Shown here piece after piece: positions 45,051 to 54,261 of a stretch of 64,000 nt of DNA. The translations under genes were made by a program, and so were the position numbers. Under the pieces are notes generated by a model, which was not told the DNA's origin, did not search any database, and saw nothing but the letters and a program-made list of their open reading frames with translations. Location: positions 62,001 through 126,000 of the forward strand of contig NZ_VTWH01000003.1 in NCBI RefSeq assembly GCF_008369445.1. Direction: 5' to 3'. Numbering within the stretch: the stretch's first letter is position 1; every line of letters begins with the position of its first letter. The DNA comes from Aureimonas fodinaquatilis (GTDB lineage: Bacteria > Pseudomonadota > Alphaproteobacteria > Rhizobiales > Rhizobiaceae).

Positions 45051-46412
45051 ATGAAAATCCGGGCGCAGACTGCATTGCTACCAGACGGATGGGCACAGAA
45101 TGTTGTGGTCTCGGTGGATTCCACCGGACACATCAGGCAGGTCACCCCTGATGGTGAACCTGGGTCAGCCTACGGTGTCGACGTTCTGCTGCCGGCGCTG
45201 TCCAATGTGCACAGCCACACCTTTCAGCGGGCAATGGCCGGGCTGACAGAGCGCAGAGGGCCAGAAGGCAGAGACAGTTTCTGGACATGGCGGGTGTTGA
45301 TGTTCCGGTTTCTGGATGTGCTGGAGCCGGACGAGGTGGAGGCCATTGCTGCTTTCGCTTTCATGGAAATGCTGGAGGCCGGTTTTGGCTCTGTGGCGGA
45401 GTTTCATTATCTGCACCACGCGCAGGGCGGCCAGTCCTATGACGACATAGGCGAGTTGTCGGGCAGAATCTTCGCTGCAGCCGCAACTTCCGGCATCGGC
45501 CTGACAATGTTGCCAGTTCTTTACGAGCAGGGCGGGCTGGATGGTCGCCCTCTGGCAGGTGGCCAACAGCGCTTTGGCAATGATCTGGCGCGGTTTGAAA
45601 AGCTTCTTTCCCGTATTCAAAGCCAGATTGGCGCGCATTCCAGCGACACCGGGCTGGGAATTGCTCCGCATTCGCTGCGGGCGGTGCCGCCTGAGCATAT
45701 TGAACACATGTTGCGCATGCTACCCCAAGGGCCGGTGCACATGCACATTGCCGAGCAGGAGCAGGAAATTGTCGAGGTTGAAGGCGCGCTGGGACAACGG
45801 CCGGTGGACTGGCTCACCAGCCATTGTGAGGTGAACTCCCGCTGGTGCCTGATCCACGCAACCCATATGACGGAGCAGGAAACCGCCAATCTTGCCCGCA
45901 GCGGCGCAGTTGCAGGCCTGTGCCCGGTTACAGAGGCAAATCTTGGCGACGGCATTTTCAACGCTGTTCACTATCTGGAGGCAGAGGGGCGTTTCGGCAT
46001 CGGCTCAGACTCCAATATTCGCATCTCGACTGTTGAAGAATTGCGGCAGCTGGAATATTCGCAGCGCCTCTTGCACAGGCAACGGGCGGTGCTGGCACCT
46101 GCAGGTGGTTCGGTAGGGCGCACACTCTACGATGGCGCACTGGCTGGGGGTGCCCAGGCGCTGGGTCGGCCATCGGGGAGCATTCAACCCGGCATGCTAG
46201 CAGACATGATTGCGCTGGACGCCAGCCGCTTCGCCGGTTTTGCACAGGACGACGGAATTCTGGACGGTTTTCTGTTTACCGGCGACAAAAACGCCGTCAT
46301 GGATGTCTGGTCCGCGGGTCGCCATATGGTGCGAAGAGGGCGCCATATCCGCCGCAAAGCCATTGCAAAACAGTATGAACAGACATTGAGCAAAGTCAGA
46401 CAGCGCTTATGA
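45051..46412 (+). CDS. hutF: Formimidoylglutamate deiminase
   Basis: HutF converts N-formimidoyl-L-glutamate to N-formyl-L-glutamate and ammonia. This 453-residue amidohydrolase has the metal motif in ALSNVHSHTFQRAMAGLTER, then HYLHHAQGGQSYDDIGELSG, LGIAPHSLRAVPPEH, MHIAEQEQEIVE, HATHMTEQE and FGIGSDSNIRIS. GGGAGCGGGTC precedes the ATG. Together with hutG it defines the five-step histidine-to-glutamate route. It is divergent from hutI and overlaps hutC by four bases. Confidence 0.96.
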   Translation: MKIRAQTALLPDGWAQNVVVSVDSTGHIRQVTPDGEPGSAYGVDVLLPALSNVHSHTFQRAMAGLTERRGPEGRDSFWTWRVLMFRFLDVLEPDEVEAIAAFAFMEMLEAGFGSVAEFHYLHHAQGGQSYDDIGELSGRIFAAAATSGIGLTMLPVLYEQGGLDGRPLAGGQQRFGNDLARFEKLLSRIQSQIGAHSSDTGLGIAPHSLRAVPPEHIEHMLRMLPQGPVHMHIAEQEQEIVEVEGALGQRPVDWLTSHCEVNSRWCLIHATHMTEQETANLARSGAVAGLCPVTEANLGDGIFNAVHYLEAEGRFGIGSDSNIRISTVEELRQLEYSQRLLHRQRAVLAPAGGSVGRTLYDGALAGGAQALGRPSGSIQPGMLADMIALDASRFAGFAQDDGILDGFLFTGDKNAVMDVWSAGRHMVRRGRHIRRKAIAKQYEQTLSKVRQRL

Positions 46413-47110
46413 CAAGTCCAACCCGGTCCTCTTTTCGCAGCATCAAGGATGAGCTTGCGCGGCGCATTGGTGAGCGGGTCTGGCAACCGGGAAGCCTGAT
46501 ACCGGGAGAAGAAACATTGGCGCGCGAGTTTGGCGCAGCGCGAGCAACGGTAAACCGCGCACTTCAGGAACTGGCGCAGGCCGGGCTGGTAGAGCGCAAA
46601 CGCAAGGCGGGCACCCGGGTGGCCGCAAACCCTGTGCGCCAGGCGCGGTTTTCCATTCCCGTTGTTGGCGATGAAATTGCGGCGCTGGGCAAAAGCAGCC
46701 GCTACCAGTTGCTGAGCCGGCAGGTGCGCCATGCGCAAAAGGCAGAAGCAACCCGCATGGGAATAAACCCCGGTGAAAAACTGTTGCACATTGCCTGCCT
46801 GCATTATGCCGATGATGTGCCCTATCAGTATGAGGACCGGCTGATCAATCTTGCCACAGTTCCACGCGCGGAACATGAGGGCTTTGAGTCAGTTGGCCCC
46901 AATGAATGGCTGGTCAATGAAGCGCCGTTTTCACGCGCGGATTTTACTTTTCTTGCCGCAGCAGCCAGCGAGAAGGAAGCCAGGTTGCTGAACATAGCGC
47001 CCGGGCAGCCGGTGTTTGTTGGCGAAAGACTGACATGGCTTCTGGCAAAGCCAATCACCTATGTGAGAATGGTGCATCCGCCCAGCCACCGGCTGCACAC
47101 TAAGCTGTAA
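46409..47110 (+). CDS. hutC: Histidine utilisation repressor HutC (GntR/HutC family)
   Basis: This 233-residue regulator has an N-terminal GntR winged helix (LIPGEETLAREFGAARATVN, then RALQELAQAGLVERKR) and a C-terminal UTRA ligand-binding domain. UTRA residues are in LLHIACLHYADDVPYQYEDRLI and the tail VFVGERLTWLLAKPITYVRM. The expected inducer is urocanate. It overlaps the hutF stop as ATGA and probably represses both divergent hut operons at the dyad near 45002. Its 3' end overlaps the convergent RTX gene by 11 bases. Confidence 0.94.
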   Translation: MTSPTRSSFRSIKDELARRIGERVWQPGSLIPGEETLAREFGAARATVNRALQELAQAGLVERKRKAGTRVAANPVRQARFSIPVVGDEIAALGKSSRYQLLSRQVRHAQKAEATRMGINPGEKLLHIACLHYADDVPYQYEDRLINLATVPRAEHEGFESVGPNEWLVNEAPFSRADFTFLAAAASEKEARLLNIAPGQPVFVGERLTWLLAKPITYVRMVHPPSHRLHTKL

Positions 47111-50100
47111 TGGCTGGGGACCAGGCTGCTGCCAGAACGGGCTGCATCAGTGGCAGGTAATTCGCGTCTATAATTCCATAGGCTGCCATCATGCCAGGAT
47201 CCGTTGCCTGTGCCATCGCCTCTGCCAGTAATGCAACCTGACCTCCAGCCAGAATATGGCCGTTGCTGTCGACGAAGGCGGCTTTGCGGTTGCCCGGATT
47301 GGTGAAGTAATTGCTGATCAGCACAGTTGCAGGATTTTCCGGCAGTTGCAGTTGTTTGCCGCCAAAGCGTTTTTCAAGCGATACCACTTCCAGATCGTTG
47401 TCATGACGCACAAAGAACATTTCAACACTGCTGGTCTGCGTAAACAGAAATATGTCTCCTGCCAGATCAAGCTCATTCTGCGCGACAATCTGGTCGCTGC
47501 CTGAATTGCGGTCAAAAATGAAAGTGTCGTTGCCGCGTGCGCCTTCCATGAAATCGGAGCCTTTGCCACCAATAATCGTATCATTGCCATGTCCGGCAAA
47601 AATGAAGTCGTTTCCGTCCAACCCCGCCAGATAGTTGGCATATTGGTTCCCGGTTATATTGTCGTCAAACTGCGTGGCTTCGACATTTTCCATTGATATC
47701 AGATTTCTGGCGGCAGCATCGCCGGTGGCCCTGAAATTGCGTCTGACGCTGTCACTGACCAGTGAAATCTCAATGCCGAATTTCAAGTGGCGGCCTGTCC
47801 ATGTGTCGGTGCCGGGGCCGCCGTCGAACAGGCTGTCCAGAGACAAGTCCGCCGCAACAAACACGTCGTCGCCTGCCTGTCCATACAGGCTGTTGCGACC
47901 CGAATCGTCAAAGAACACATCGCCATCATCGCCACCGAACAAGACGTCGTTGCCTTCCGAGCCGACGAGAGTGTCCTTGCCGCTTCCGCCGTTCAGTGTG
48001 TCATTGCCCGCGCCGCCAACCAGAATGTCGTCTCCGGCATCGCCATCCAGCCGGTCATGTCCGGCATCGCCATACAATGTGTCGTCACCATCGCCGCCAA
48101 AAATCGTATCATCGCCGGTATGCCCGGTCACAACATCATTGCCGCCGCCTGCGCGGATAAGGTCGTTGCCCGCTTCGCCGTCAATCTGGTCAGCACCAGA
48201 ACCCGCTTCAACGGTATCCTGTCCGGCTCCGGCCAGAATGATATTGGCGCCGGATGCATCTTTGATGAGGTCATTTCCCGCACCGCCGGACAGTGCGTCG
48301 TCACCATGCCCGCCATCCAGCGTGTCATTGCCCTCATCGCCGCTCAGATAGTCATTTCCTGCGCCGCCATTCAGCGTATCATCGCCTTCACCGCCGAAAA
48401 ATGAATCAACCCCGCTCGACCCGTTCATCAGGTCGCGACCAGAACTGCCAAAGATCCATTCGATGTTTTTCAGTTCGTCCGTCTGGTTGTTGATCAGGCT
48501 GTTGCGACGAAGCACCGCCTTTTTATAAACGACTTCTGTCGTGTGCTTTCCTTCAGTAACGGACTGAGATTCCTGAACGATCTCGAAAAAATCTCCGTAG
48601 CCTGATTTTGCTGCGAGATAGGTGCCCGGATCCTTTCCAGTTACGGAAATGGCTGCGCCGCTGGCGGAATGACTGGTAAAAACATTGCGGTAGTCCACCC
48701 CGTCAATACCTGTGCCGCCATTGGCATAAAATGCATAAGCGCCAGACAGAATGATATCGTCTCCGCCACCCATCTCCAGACTTAACCCACCGGCTTTTCC
48801 GGTGGTGCTTTTGGTCATGCCGTTTTCAGAGACAAGATTGACAATCGAAGCGCTTGCACCGTCTCGAATGGTCAGTGCTACCGGAACTTCTGGCTTGTAC
48901 CTGGTTTTCTTGCCCGTGGACGAGCCAACCCGCTCAACCTCTTCCATACCGATGAAGGGAGTGAGAAAGGTGATGTATTGGGTTGCCGCGGCTGAAGAAA
49001 CGTCAATCATGTTTGATGCCAGCCCGACAACCTGTTTTGCGTCGCTGCCGATGAAATAGGTCTGGTTGCTTTTTCCCGTTGCAGCAAATTTCCCGCCCAG
49101 ATAGGCCGCTGTGACAGCCATGTCGCTTTGCATATAAAGGCTGACAAGACCCACCACCCGGTCTGTCCTTTCTTTCAGGGCAAGGCTGTTGACCATCGCA
49201 ATATAGTCATGGCTCCACCTGACCATGCGGGAATCGAAACCGTCTCGCCAGAACTGGCTTGCCGCTTCGCTTAACTGTGCTTCAGTTGCTTGGTTTCCTG
49301 CGCCATAGTCCGCCATGATCTGCCAATAGATCCGGTCGGAATTGGCCAGGGTGCCCGCAAGGCTGCTGAAAACATTGACCAGCGGAATTGTGCCCAGAAT
49401 TGCCCCGGTCATCATCTGCCCATAGTAGCTGGCCCGCGCATTGTCGCCCTGCCAGCCAGTGGTGGCGTAAAGATCTGCAGCCGCATTGGCGGCGCTTCGA
49501 TACTCAAAAACTGCATTGAGTGATGTTGGGCTGAACATTGAGAGGATGGAAGCAATTGCGACACCCCCCACGCCAAGTGAGGGACCAACGGTCATCAAAG
49601 CGCCAAGAAAAGCACTCAGCCCGAATTCTGTGCCTGCGGCAATCAACGCGTTTTGACTTGCGCCCGAATCCGCCAGAGATTTGAGAACCAGTATATTTGC
49701 AACAATCGAGGCTATTGCGCCTGCGCCACCAATCAGCCCTGTTGCACCTTTGCCCAGCACGTCACCGGCAGATGTTACGCCAGCCGCCTGTGCCAGACCC
49801 GGCAGGCGCCTTGCGATGCTGATGACGGATGACACGGTTTGAAGTGCCATAATGGCTTCTTCCATGCCATTTTTGCTGGTTTTGCCTTCCAGCGCCTTTG
49901 CAGTCAGCGACACAACACCGGCAACAATCAGCATTGTATTGGTGGCAATTCCCACGCCGCCAGTCAAAGACACGCTTGTGCCGCGCGTTGCCAGCAGGCG
50001 ATCCGTCATTGAAACGGCATAAAGGCTATGGGCTGCAAGCAACAGGACATCGCCGGAATAGCGCACATTATCGGCGGTTGTTCCCTTGGAAGTCTTGACC

Positions 50101-50624
50101 AGATTGGGCAGGTTCGCAAATGCCCGCACCACCTGTATGGCCCACGCGCCGAGATTGTCATTCACCAGATCCCGGCCATTGGGAATGCTCTGGATTTTTC
50201 GGTCGTGAACCTCAAAATATCGCCCGACAGTGTTGCGCGATGATGCACCAGTGCCGAACTCCTGCGCGATTTCGTTATATTCAAGTGTCGTTCCCCAAAG
50301 CCCCGGCATGCGAAACAGGCGGGGAAATGTGGACGCCACATCGCCCACCAGATTGGACAATTTCCCTGTGTCTGAAAACGTCGGAAGGTGGGGCGCTTCT
50401 GGATTGAAGGTGACTGCCAGCTCAGAAAACAGTCTGGCAATATCGGCGTGCGATTGAGCATTTGCAAGGATTTGCGCCGCCGGGTCGGCGGTGCCGCCGG
50501 GCGCCGCCATTGGGTTTTCCAACCCGTCCAGAGCAGCCTTTAGCGCACGCAGACAGGCCACAAGACCGGTCATCTGATCAGATTCAGGAATCTCGCCCAC
50601 ATCAGCAAATACAGTGCTCACCAT
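47100..50624 (-). CDS. RTX toxin-like secreted protein (1174 aa)
   Basis: This large acidic protein has no Sec signal, as expected for type I secretion. Residues 200-420 contain several apolar segments (GGVGIATNTMLIVAGVVSLT; GLIGGAGAIASIVANILVL; AFLGALMTVGPSLGVGGVAI), matching the pore-forming region of HlyA-type cytolysins. RTX nonapeptides start near residue 724 (GSSGRDLMNGSSGVD, then GGEGDDTLNGGAGNDYLSGD) and continue to about 908, with a second block near 990-1040 (AGHGNDTIIGGKGSDFMEGA). These bind Ca2+ outside the cell. A C-terminal segment follows that should hold the secretion signal. No hlyB/hlyD/tolC or acyltransferase hlyC gene is in the window. It overlaps hutC by 11 bases tail to tail. 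It could be a cytolysin or an adhesin; activity is inferred. Confidence 0.85.
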   Translation of the reverse strand: MVSTVFADVGEIPESDQMTGLVACLRALKAALDGLENPMAAPGGTADPAAQILANAQSHADIARLFSELAVTFNPEAPHLPTFSDTGKLSNLVGDVASTFPRLFRMPGLWGTTLEYNEIAQEFGTGASSRNTVGRYFEVHDRKIQSIPNGRDLVNDNLGAWAIQVVRAFANLPNLVKTSKGTTADNVRYSGDVLLLAAHSLYAVSMTDRLLATRGTSVSLTGGVGIATNTMLIVAGVVSLTAKALEGKTSKNGMEEAIMALQTVSSVISIARRLPGLAQAAGVTSAGDVLGKGATGLIGGAGAIASIVANILVLKSLADSGASQNALIAAGTEFGLSAFLGALMTVGPSLGVGGVAIASILSMFSPTSLNAVFEYRSAANAAADLYATTGWQGDNARASYYGQMMTGAILGTIPLVNVFSSLAGTLANSDRIYWQIMADYGAGNQATEAQLSEAASQFWRDGFDSRMVRWSHDYIAMVNSLALKERTDRVVGLVSLYMQSDMAVTAAYLGGKFAATGKSNQTYFIGSDAKQVVGLASNMIDVSSAAATQYITFLTPFIGMEEVERVGSSTGKKTRYKPEVPVALTIRDGASASIVNLVSENGMTKSTTGKAGGLSLEMGGGDDIILSGAYAFYANGGTGIDGVDYRNVFTSHSASGAAISVTGKDPGTYLAAKSGYGDFFEIVQESQSVTEGKHTTEVVYKKAVLRRNSLINNQTDELKNIEWIFGSSGRDLMNGSSGVDSFFGGEGDDTLNGGAGNDYLSGDEGNDTLDGGHGDDALSGGAGNDLIKDASGANIILAGAGQDTVEAGSGADQIDGEAGNDLIRAGGGNDVVTGHTGDDTIFGGDGDDTLYGDAGHDRLDGDAGDDILVGGAGNDTLNGGSGKDTLVGSEGNDVLFGGDDGDVFFDDSGRNSLYGQAGDDVFVAADLSLDSLFDGGPGTDTWTGRHLKFGIEISLVSDSVRRNFRATGDAAARNLISMENVEATQFDDNITGNQYANYLAGLDGNDFIFAGHGNDTIIGGKGSDFMEGARGNDTFIFDRNSGSDQIVAQNELDLAGDIFLFTQTSSVEMFFVRHDNDLEVVSLEKRFGGKQLQLPENPATVLISNYFTNPGNRKAAFVDSNGHILAGGQVALLAEAMAQATDPGMMAAYGIIDANYLPLMQPVLAAAWSPAITA

Positions 50625-50863
50625 CTCATATCTCTATAATATTCAAGATAAATTATGGTGTGTGCACATATAGCGGGTTTTTAAAACTAATGTGACATAA
50701 AGGTCTTTTTGTTTCGCAATCTTACAGGCAAGAATTTGATGCTTTTCAAGCTCTTAGTGACATTTCACCACCGGAAATAACTCAAATTGCGGTGTAAAAA
50801 TTGCCTCTGATGTTTTTGCGCTACTTTAGATTGTATCAAAGACGCTGTAGTTTGGTGAAAGCT

Positions 50864-53038
50864 ATGAGAGAGGCGCAGAGTGGAAGTCGGTTGCTAATGA
50901 ATTCCATCCGCCATTTCTTCCCGCGCCAATATGTGCCGCCCGTAGCGCTTTTGATCATAACCACATTTGTCGCGCTGTTCTCGCTGCTTTACTATCTGAC
51001 TGCGGTGCAGGACCGGATGGATACAGAGCGCGACCGGCAGACCATCAGCAGCGGTTTGCAAAGCCTGGTGGAATTTGCTGTCCGCGATCTGCAGGATTAT
51101 GCCGTCTGGGATGACGCTGCGCGGGCATTGCTTCTGCGTTTTGACCCCAAATGGGCTGATGAAAATGTCAGTGTCTATCTGGGCAATCGCCAGGACTATT
51201 CGCATATATTCATCATCGAGAATGGCGAGCGCACGATCTACTCCTTCTATCGTGGCAGCCAGTCGGCAGCACCGATGGATGCCTATAATGTTCTTGGGCG
51301 TGGGCTGGCGCGTGGCATAACCGATGCTGCCTTTTCTGCCGATATTGGTGAAGATGCCTCTGGTGGCTACACCCGACAGGGCAGCCAGGTTTTTCTGTAC
51401 GCAGCGGCAGATATTGTGCCGCTTTCGCCGGAAATTTCCATGCCGGCAGCCTTGCGCCGCACACTGGTTGTTGCGCGTGAACTGGACCCCGTGGCGCTGG
51501 ATCGGCTGGCACGGCGCTATGGCACAGCGCCGCTGGAACTGATGGTGGATGCCCAGCGTGCCGAGAATTTTGAAGCGGTTCCGGTGGTGGCCCGCGACGG
51601 AATTCAACTGGCTGAGGTTGCATGGTTGCCGGACAGGCCCGGCACCGCGCTGATGCACCAGATGCTGCCAGGATACTTGCTGATCACCGTCGTGACGGTG
51701 TTGCTGGCCGGTGCGATTCTCAACCGCGCGCGGCGTTCCACTGAAGCACTGAAATTCAGCCAGGGCAATGTTCGTTACCTCGCCTATCATGATGCTCTGA
51801 CAGGCCTGCCCAACCGCCGCAGGTTGTTGGACAGTATGCGTGGCAAGGCTGGGCTGGGTCCGGAAAACGTGCTTCTCTATATGGATCTGGATGGGTTCAA
51901 AGAAGCCAATGACGTTTACGGCCATGCGATTGGCGATGATTTGCTGATAGAGGCCGGCCGGCGCATTCGCAAATCGGTGCGCAGTGAAGATCTGGTCGCA
52001 CGCACCGGTGGTGATGAATTTGCCGTGCTGCTGGCCCCTGTGTCTGCGGGGCCTTCTGATATGGCAGAAAGCATTCTGACCGCTTTTGAACCACCCTTCA
52101 ATGTCAGCGGCTACAGCGTCAACCTGGGTATCAGCATTGGTGCAGCCACCAGCCAGCCGGGAATAACGGCAGAAGAGCTGATGCGCCGCGGCGATGTTGC
52201 CATGTACGCGGCAAAATCGCGGGGGAAACGAGGTTGGCTTTCTTACGACCCCTCGTTTGATGAGGCCAACCGCATACGCCACATGATGGAAGGGATGCTG
52301 CGGGTCGCCGTGGATTCAGATCAGATTGAGGTGGCGTTTCAGCCGATTGTGGAGGCGACCAGCGGCCGCATAGATTGTGTGGAAGCGCTGGCGCGGTGGG
52401 ACCACCCGGCGCTGGGCAGTGTTGCGCCGGACCATTTCATTCGGGTGGCAGAACAAAGCGGCCTGATCAACGAACTGGGACGCAAGGTTTTGGTCAAAGC
52501 GTGTCGGCTGGCATTGGACTGGAATGTGCGGCTGTCGGTAAACCTGTCTCCGGCACAGTTCTGGGACAGAGACCTTGTTTCGACAATCACCAATGCATTG
52601 AGTGAGATTGGCTTTCCCGCCGAAAGGCTGGATCTGGAAATCACCGAGCGCTATCTTCTGCGCCGGCCGGCAGAAGCTGAGCAGAAGCTGCGGGCGTTTC
52701 GCCAACTGGGCATCCGCATTTCACTGGATGACTTTGGCACCGGTTATGCCAGCATTGGCTATTTGCAGCGGCTGTCACTCGACAGGATCAAGATGGACAA
52801 GTCTTTTGTCATGGCAGCGCAGGACACGCAACGGGCGTTTCGTCTGGCGGCAGCCATTGTCGAGCTTGGTACCGCGCTGGGTCTGCCCGTTACGGCAGAA
52901 GGTGTGGAGACTGAAGAACAGGCGCAGTTGATGCAGAAGATCGGATGCAGCCATTTGCAGGGCTGGCTGTATGGCCATGCATTGACGCCGGACGAGGTTG
53001 AGCGGCGCCTGCAGGAGCCACATCTGGCTGCCACCTGA
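50864..53038 (+). CDS. Membrane sensor with CHASE4, GGDEF and EAL domains
   Basis: This cyclic-di-GMP enzyme has one N-terminal membrane segment (PPVALLIITTFVALFSLLYYL), a periplasmic CHASE4-type sensor (SLVEFAVRDLQDYAVWDDAA, then IIENGERTIYSFYRG), and a second membrane segment (LLITVVTVLLAGAIL). The GGDEF domain has an intact active site RTGGDEFAVLL (diguanylate cyclase). The EAL domain has the intact motif in VEALARWDHP, plus NLSPAQFWD, LEITERYLL and DDFGTGYASIGYL (phosphodiesterase). Both activities look preserved, so it may be switched by an external signal. The start is uncertain: ATGs at 50864 and 50897 and a TTG at 50801 are in frame; I chose 50864 for its GGTGAAAG. Monocistronic. Confidence 0.9.
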   Translation: MREAQSGSRLLMNSIRHFFPRQYVPPVALLIITTFVALFSLLYYLTAVQDRMDTERDRQTISSGLQSLVEFAVRDLQDYAVWDDAARALLLRFDPKWADENVSVYLGNRQDYSHIFIIENGERTIYSFYRGSQSAAPMDAYNVLGRGLARGITDAAFSADIGEDASGGYTRQGSQVFLYAAADIVPLSPEISMPAALRRTLVVARELDPVALDRLARRYGTAPLELMVDAQRAENFEAVPVVARDGIQLAEVAWLPDRPGTALMHQMLPGYLLITVVTVLLAGAILNRARRSTEALKFSQGNVRYLAYHDALTGLPNRRRLLDSMRGKAGLGPENVLLYMDLDGFKEANDVYGHAIGDDLLIEAGRRIRKSVRSEDLVARTGGDEFAVLLAPVSAGPSDMAESILTAFEPPFNVSGYSVNLGISIGAATSQPGITAEELMRRGDVAMYAAKSRGKRGWLSYDPSFDEANRIRHMMEGMLRVAVDSDQIEVAFQPIVEATSGRIDCVEALARWDHPALGSVAPDHFIRVAEQSGLINELGRKVLVKACRLALDWNVRLSVNLSPAQFWDRDLVSTITNALSEIGFPAERLDLEITERYLLRRPAEAEQKLRAFRQLGIRISLDDFGTGYASIGYLQRLSLDRIKMDKSFVMAAQDTQRAFRLAAAIVELGTALGLPVTAEGVETEEQAQLMQKIGCSHLQGWLYGHALTPDEVERRLQEPHLAAT

Positions 53039-53091
53039 AGCATATTGCCTTAAGTCTTTCTTCGACGATGCGATATGCGGCAGACAAAGCT

Positions 53092-53421
53092 TCAGTCCAT
53101 GTGAAAAACAGGTTCCAGCATGGCCCAGTGCTCGTCCGGTGCGCGGGTTGCAAGCGGTGCCTGACACGGCTCGCAAAATGTCCACCAGCGTTGGGTTTCC
53201 GGGTCTGCGGCAATCGCCGCCATATCCGCGGCATAATCGCTGCCGTGATATTCCCAATAGCCGAAGAGCAGATTTTCCGGCTCGCGCAGAAAAATGGAGT
53301 AATTGCGAATGTTGGACGCACTTAAACGCGCCAGAACCTGAGGCCAGACCGCCGAATGAAGACGCTTGTACTCTTCGACCTTTTCCGGAACGAGGCCGAT
53401 GACCATTGCCATTCGTTGCAT
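53092..53421 (-). CDS. L-rhamnose/L-fucose mutarotase-type protein
   Basis: This 109-residue ferredoxin-like-fold enzyme interconverts alpha and beta anomers of a 6-deoxy sugar. Family residues are in MVIGLVPEKVEEYKRLHSAVW (His22-type catalytic region), ASNIRNYSIFLREPENLLFGYWEY and the Trp pair QRWWTFCEPCQAPL. It is last in a minus-strand set with an amidohydrolase-family lactonase and an aldo/keto reductase, so L-fucose (or a related sugar) is the likely substrate. Five bases separate it from the lactonase gene. Confidence 0.9.
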   Translation of the reverse strand: MQRMAMVIGLVPEKVEEYKRLHSAVWPQVLARLSASNIRNYSIFLREPENLLFGYWEYHGSDYAADMAAIAADPETQRWWTFCEPCQAPLATRAPDEHWAMLEPVFHMD

Positions 53422-53426
53422 GGATG

Positions 53427-54260
53427 TCAGATCTCCAGCCGGTAAAAGCGTACGGCATTTCCACCAAAAATCGCCGCTTCATCTGCTTCGCCAAACTGGC
53501 GCGCAACCCGGTCACGGGCAAATTCAAGCCACCCGGAATAGGTGCCGGCAAGGTTCAGCACCGGCCAGTCGCTGCCAAACATCGTGCGCTGCGGGCCAAA
53601 CAGGTCCAGAACAGTGTCGGCTGCATAGGCTACCCCATCCATGTCCGGTGGGCTGCCTGCCTCTGTCATCAGGCCGGAAAGCTTGCAATGAATATGCGGC
53701 AGGTCTGCCAAAGCCCGCATATCCTGTTTCCACATTTCCAAGTTGCCACCTGCTATGTCTGGCTTGCCGCCATGGTCGATAACAATGGCAAGGTCAGGAT
53801 TGCGCCGGGCAAATGTGAGCAAAGGTTGAAGGTGCGGTGGCTTGGCCAGAGCGTCAAAGGAAAGGCCGCTTGCCAGCATGGCATCAACTGCTGGCTGCAA
53901 TGCCGGATTGGCAATCCAGGCGGCATCCGGCAAATCCTGCAACATTGGCCGCAATCCCTTAAGCTTCGGATTGGTGGCCAGTTGCTCAATGGTTTTCGCT
54001 GCATCATCGGCCAGCAGATCTGCCCAGCCGACAACGCCTTTGACAAAGCTGTTTTGCTGCGCAATGCCCAACATGTAATGCGTGTCGGCCAGCCGGGGCA
54101 GGGTTTGCACCAGCACTGTGCCATGAATACCGTTCTGCTTCAGCAAAGGGTCGAGGTCGGGCACGGAAAAATCGCGGTAAATCTGCACCAGATCTGCCGG
54201 GGGCCACTCTCCAACCCGGTCTTCCAGCCGCCAGAAATGATGGTGGGAATCAATGCGCAT
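53427..54260 (-). CDS. Amidohydrolase-family sugar lactonase (L-fucono-1,5-lactonase-like)
   Basis: This 277-residue TIM-barrel hydrolase of the COG3618 amidohydrolase group starts MRIDSHHHFWRLEDR, with HxH metal or substrate residues. Further motifs are VVGWADLLADDA, LKGLRPMLQDLPDAAW, VIDHGGKPDIAGG (His/Asp), HCKLSGLMTEAG and MFGSDWPVLNLAG. In L-fucose degradation the homologue opens L-fucono-1,5-lactone to L-fuconate. It lies between the mutarotase and the aldo/keto reductase genes (gaps of 5 and 1 bases), matching the reaction order. Confidence 0.88.
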   Translation of the reverse strand: MRIDSHHHFWRLEDRVGEWPPADLVQIYRDFSVPDLDPLLKQNGIHGTVLVQTLPRLADTHYMLGIAQQNSFVKGVVGWADLLADDAAKTIEQLATNPKLKGLRPMLQDLPDAAWIANPALQPAVDAMLASGLSFDALAKPPHLQPLLTFARRNPDLAIVIDHGGKPDIAGGNLEMWKQDMRALADLPHIHCKLSGLMTEAGSPPDMDGVAYAADTVLDLFGPQRTMFGSDWPVLNLAGTYSGWLEFARDRVARQFGEADEAAIFGGNAVRFYRLEI

Positions 54261-54261
54261 A

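Noticed and set aside
47660-48460. Possible tandem DNA repeat or CRISPR-like array, because short units recur.
   Set aside because: The periodicity is the 27-base coding repeat of RTX nonapeptides in frame with the 1174-residue protein; there are no conserved repeats with unique spacers.
50894-52282. A 462-codon open frame on the minus strand.
   Set aside because: It is antisense to the GGDEF/EAL gene, whose sense frame has intact catalytic motifs; the antisense translation shows no family pattern.
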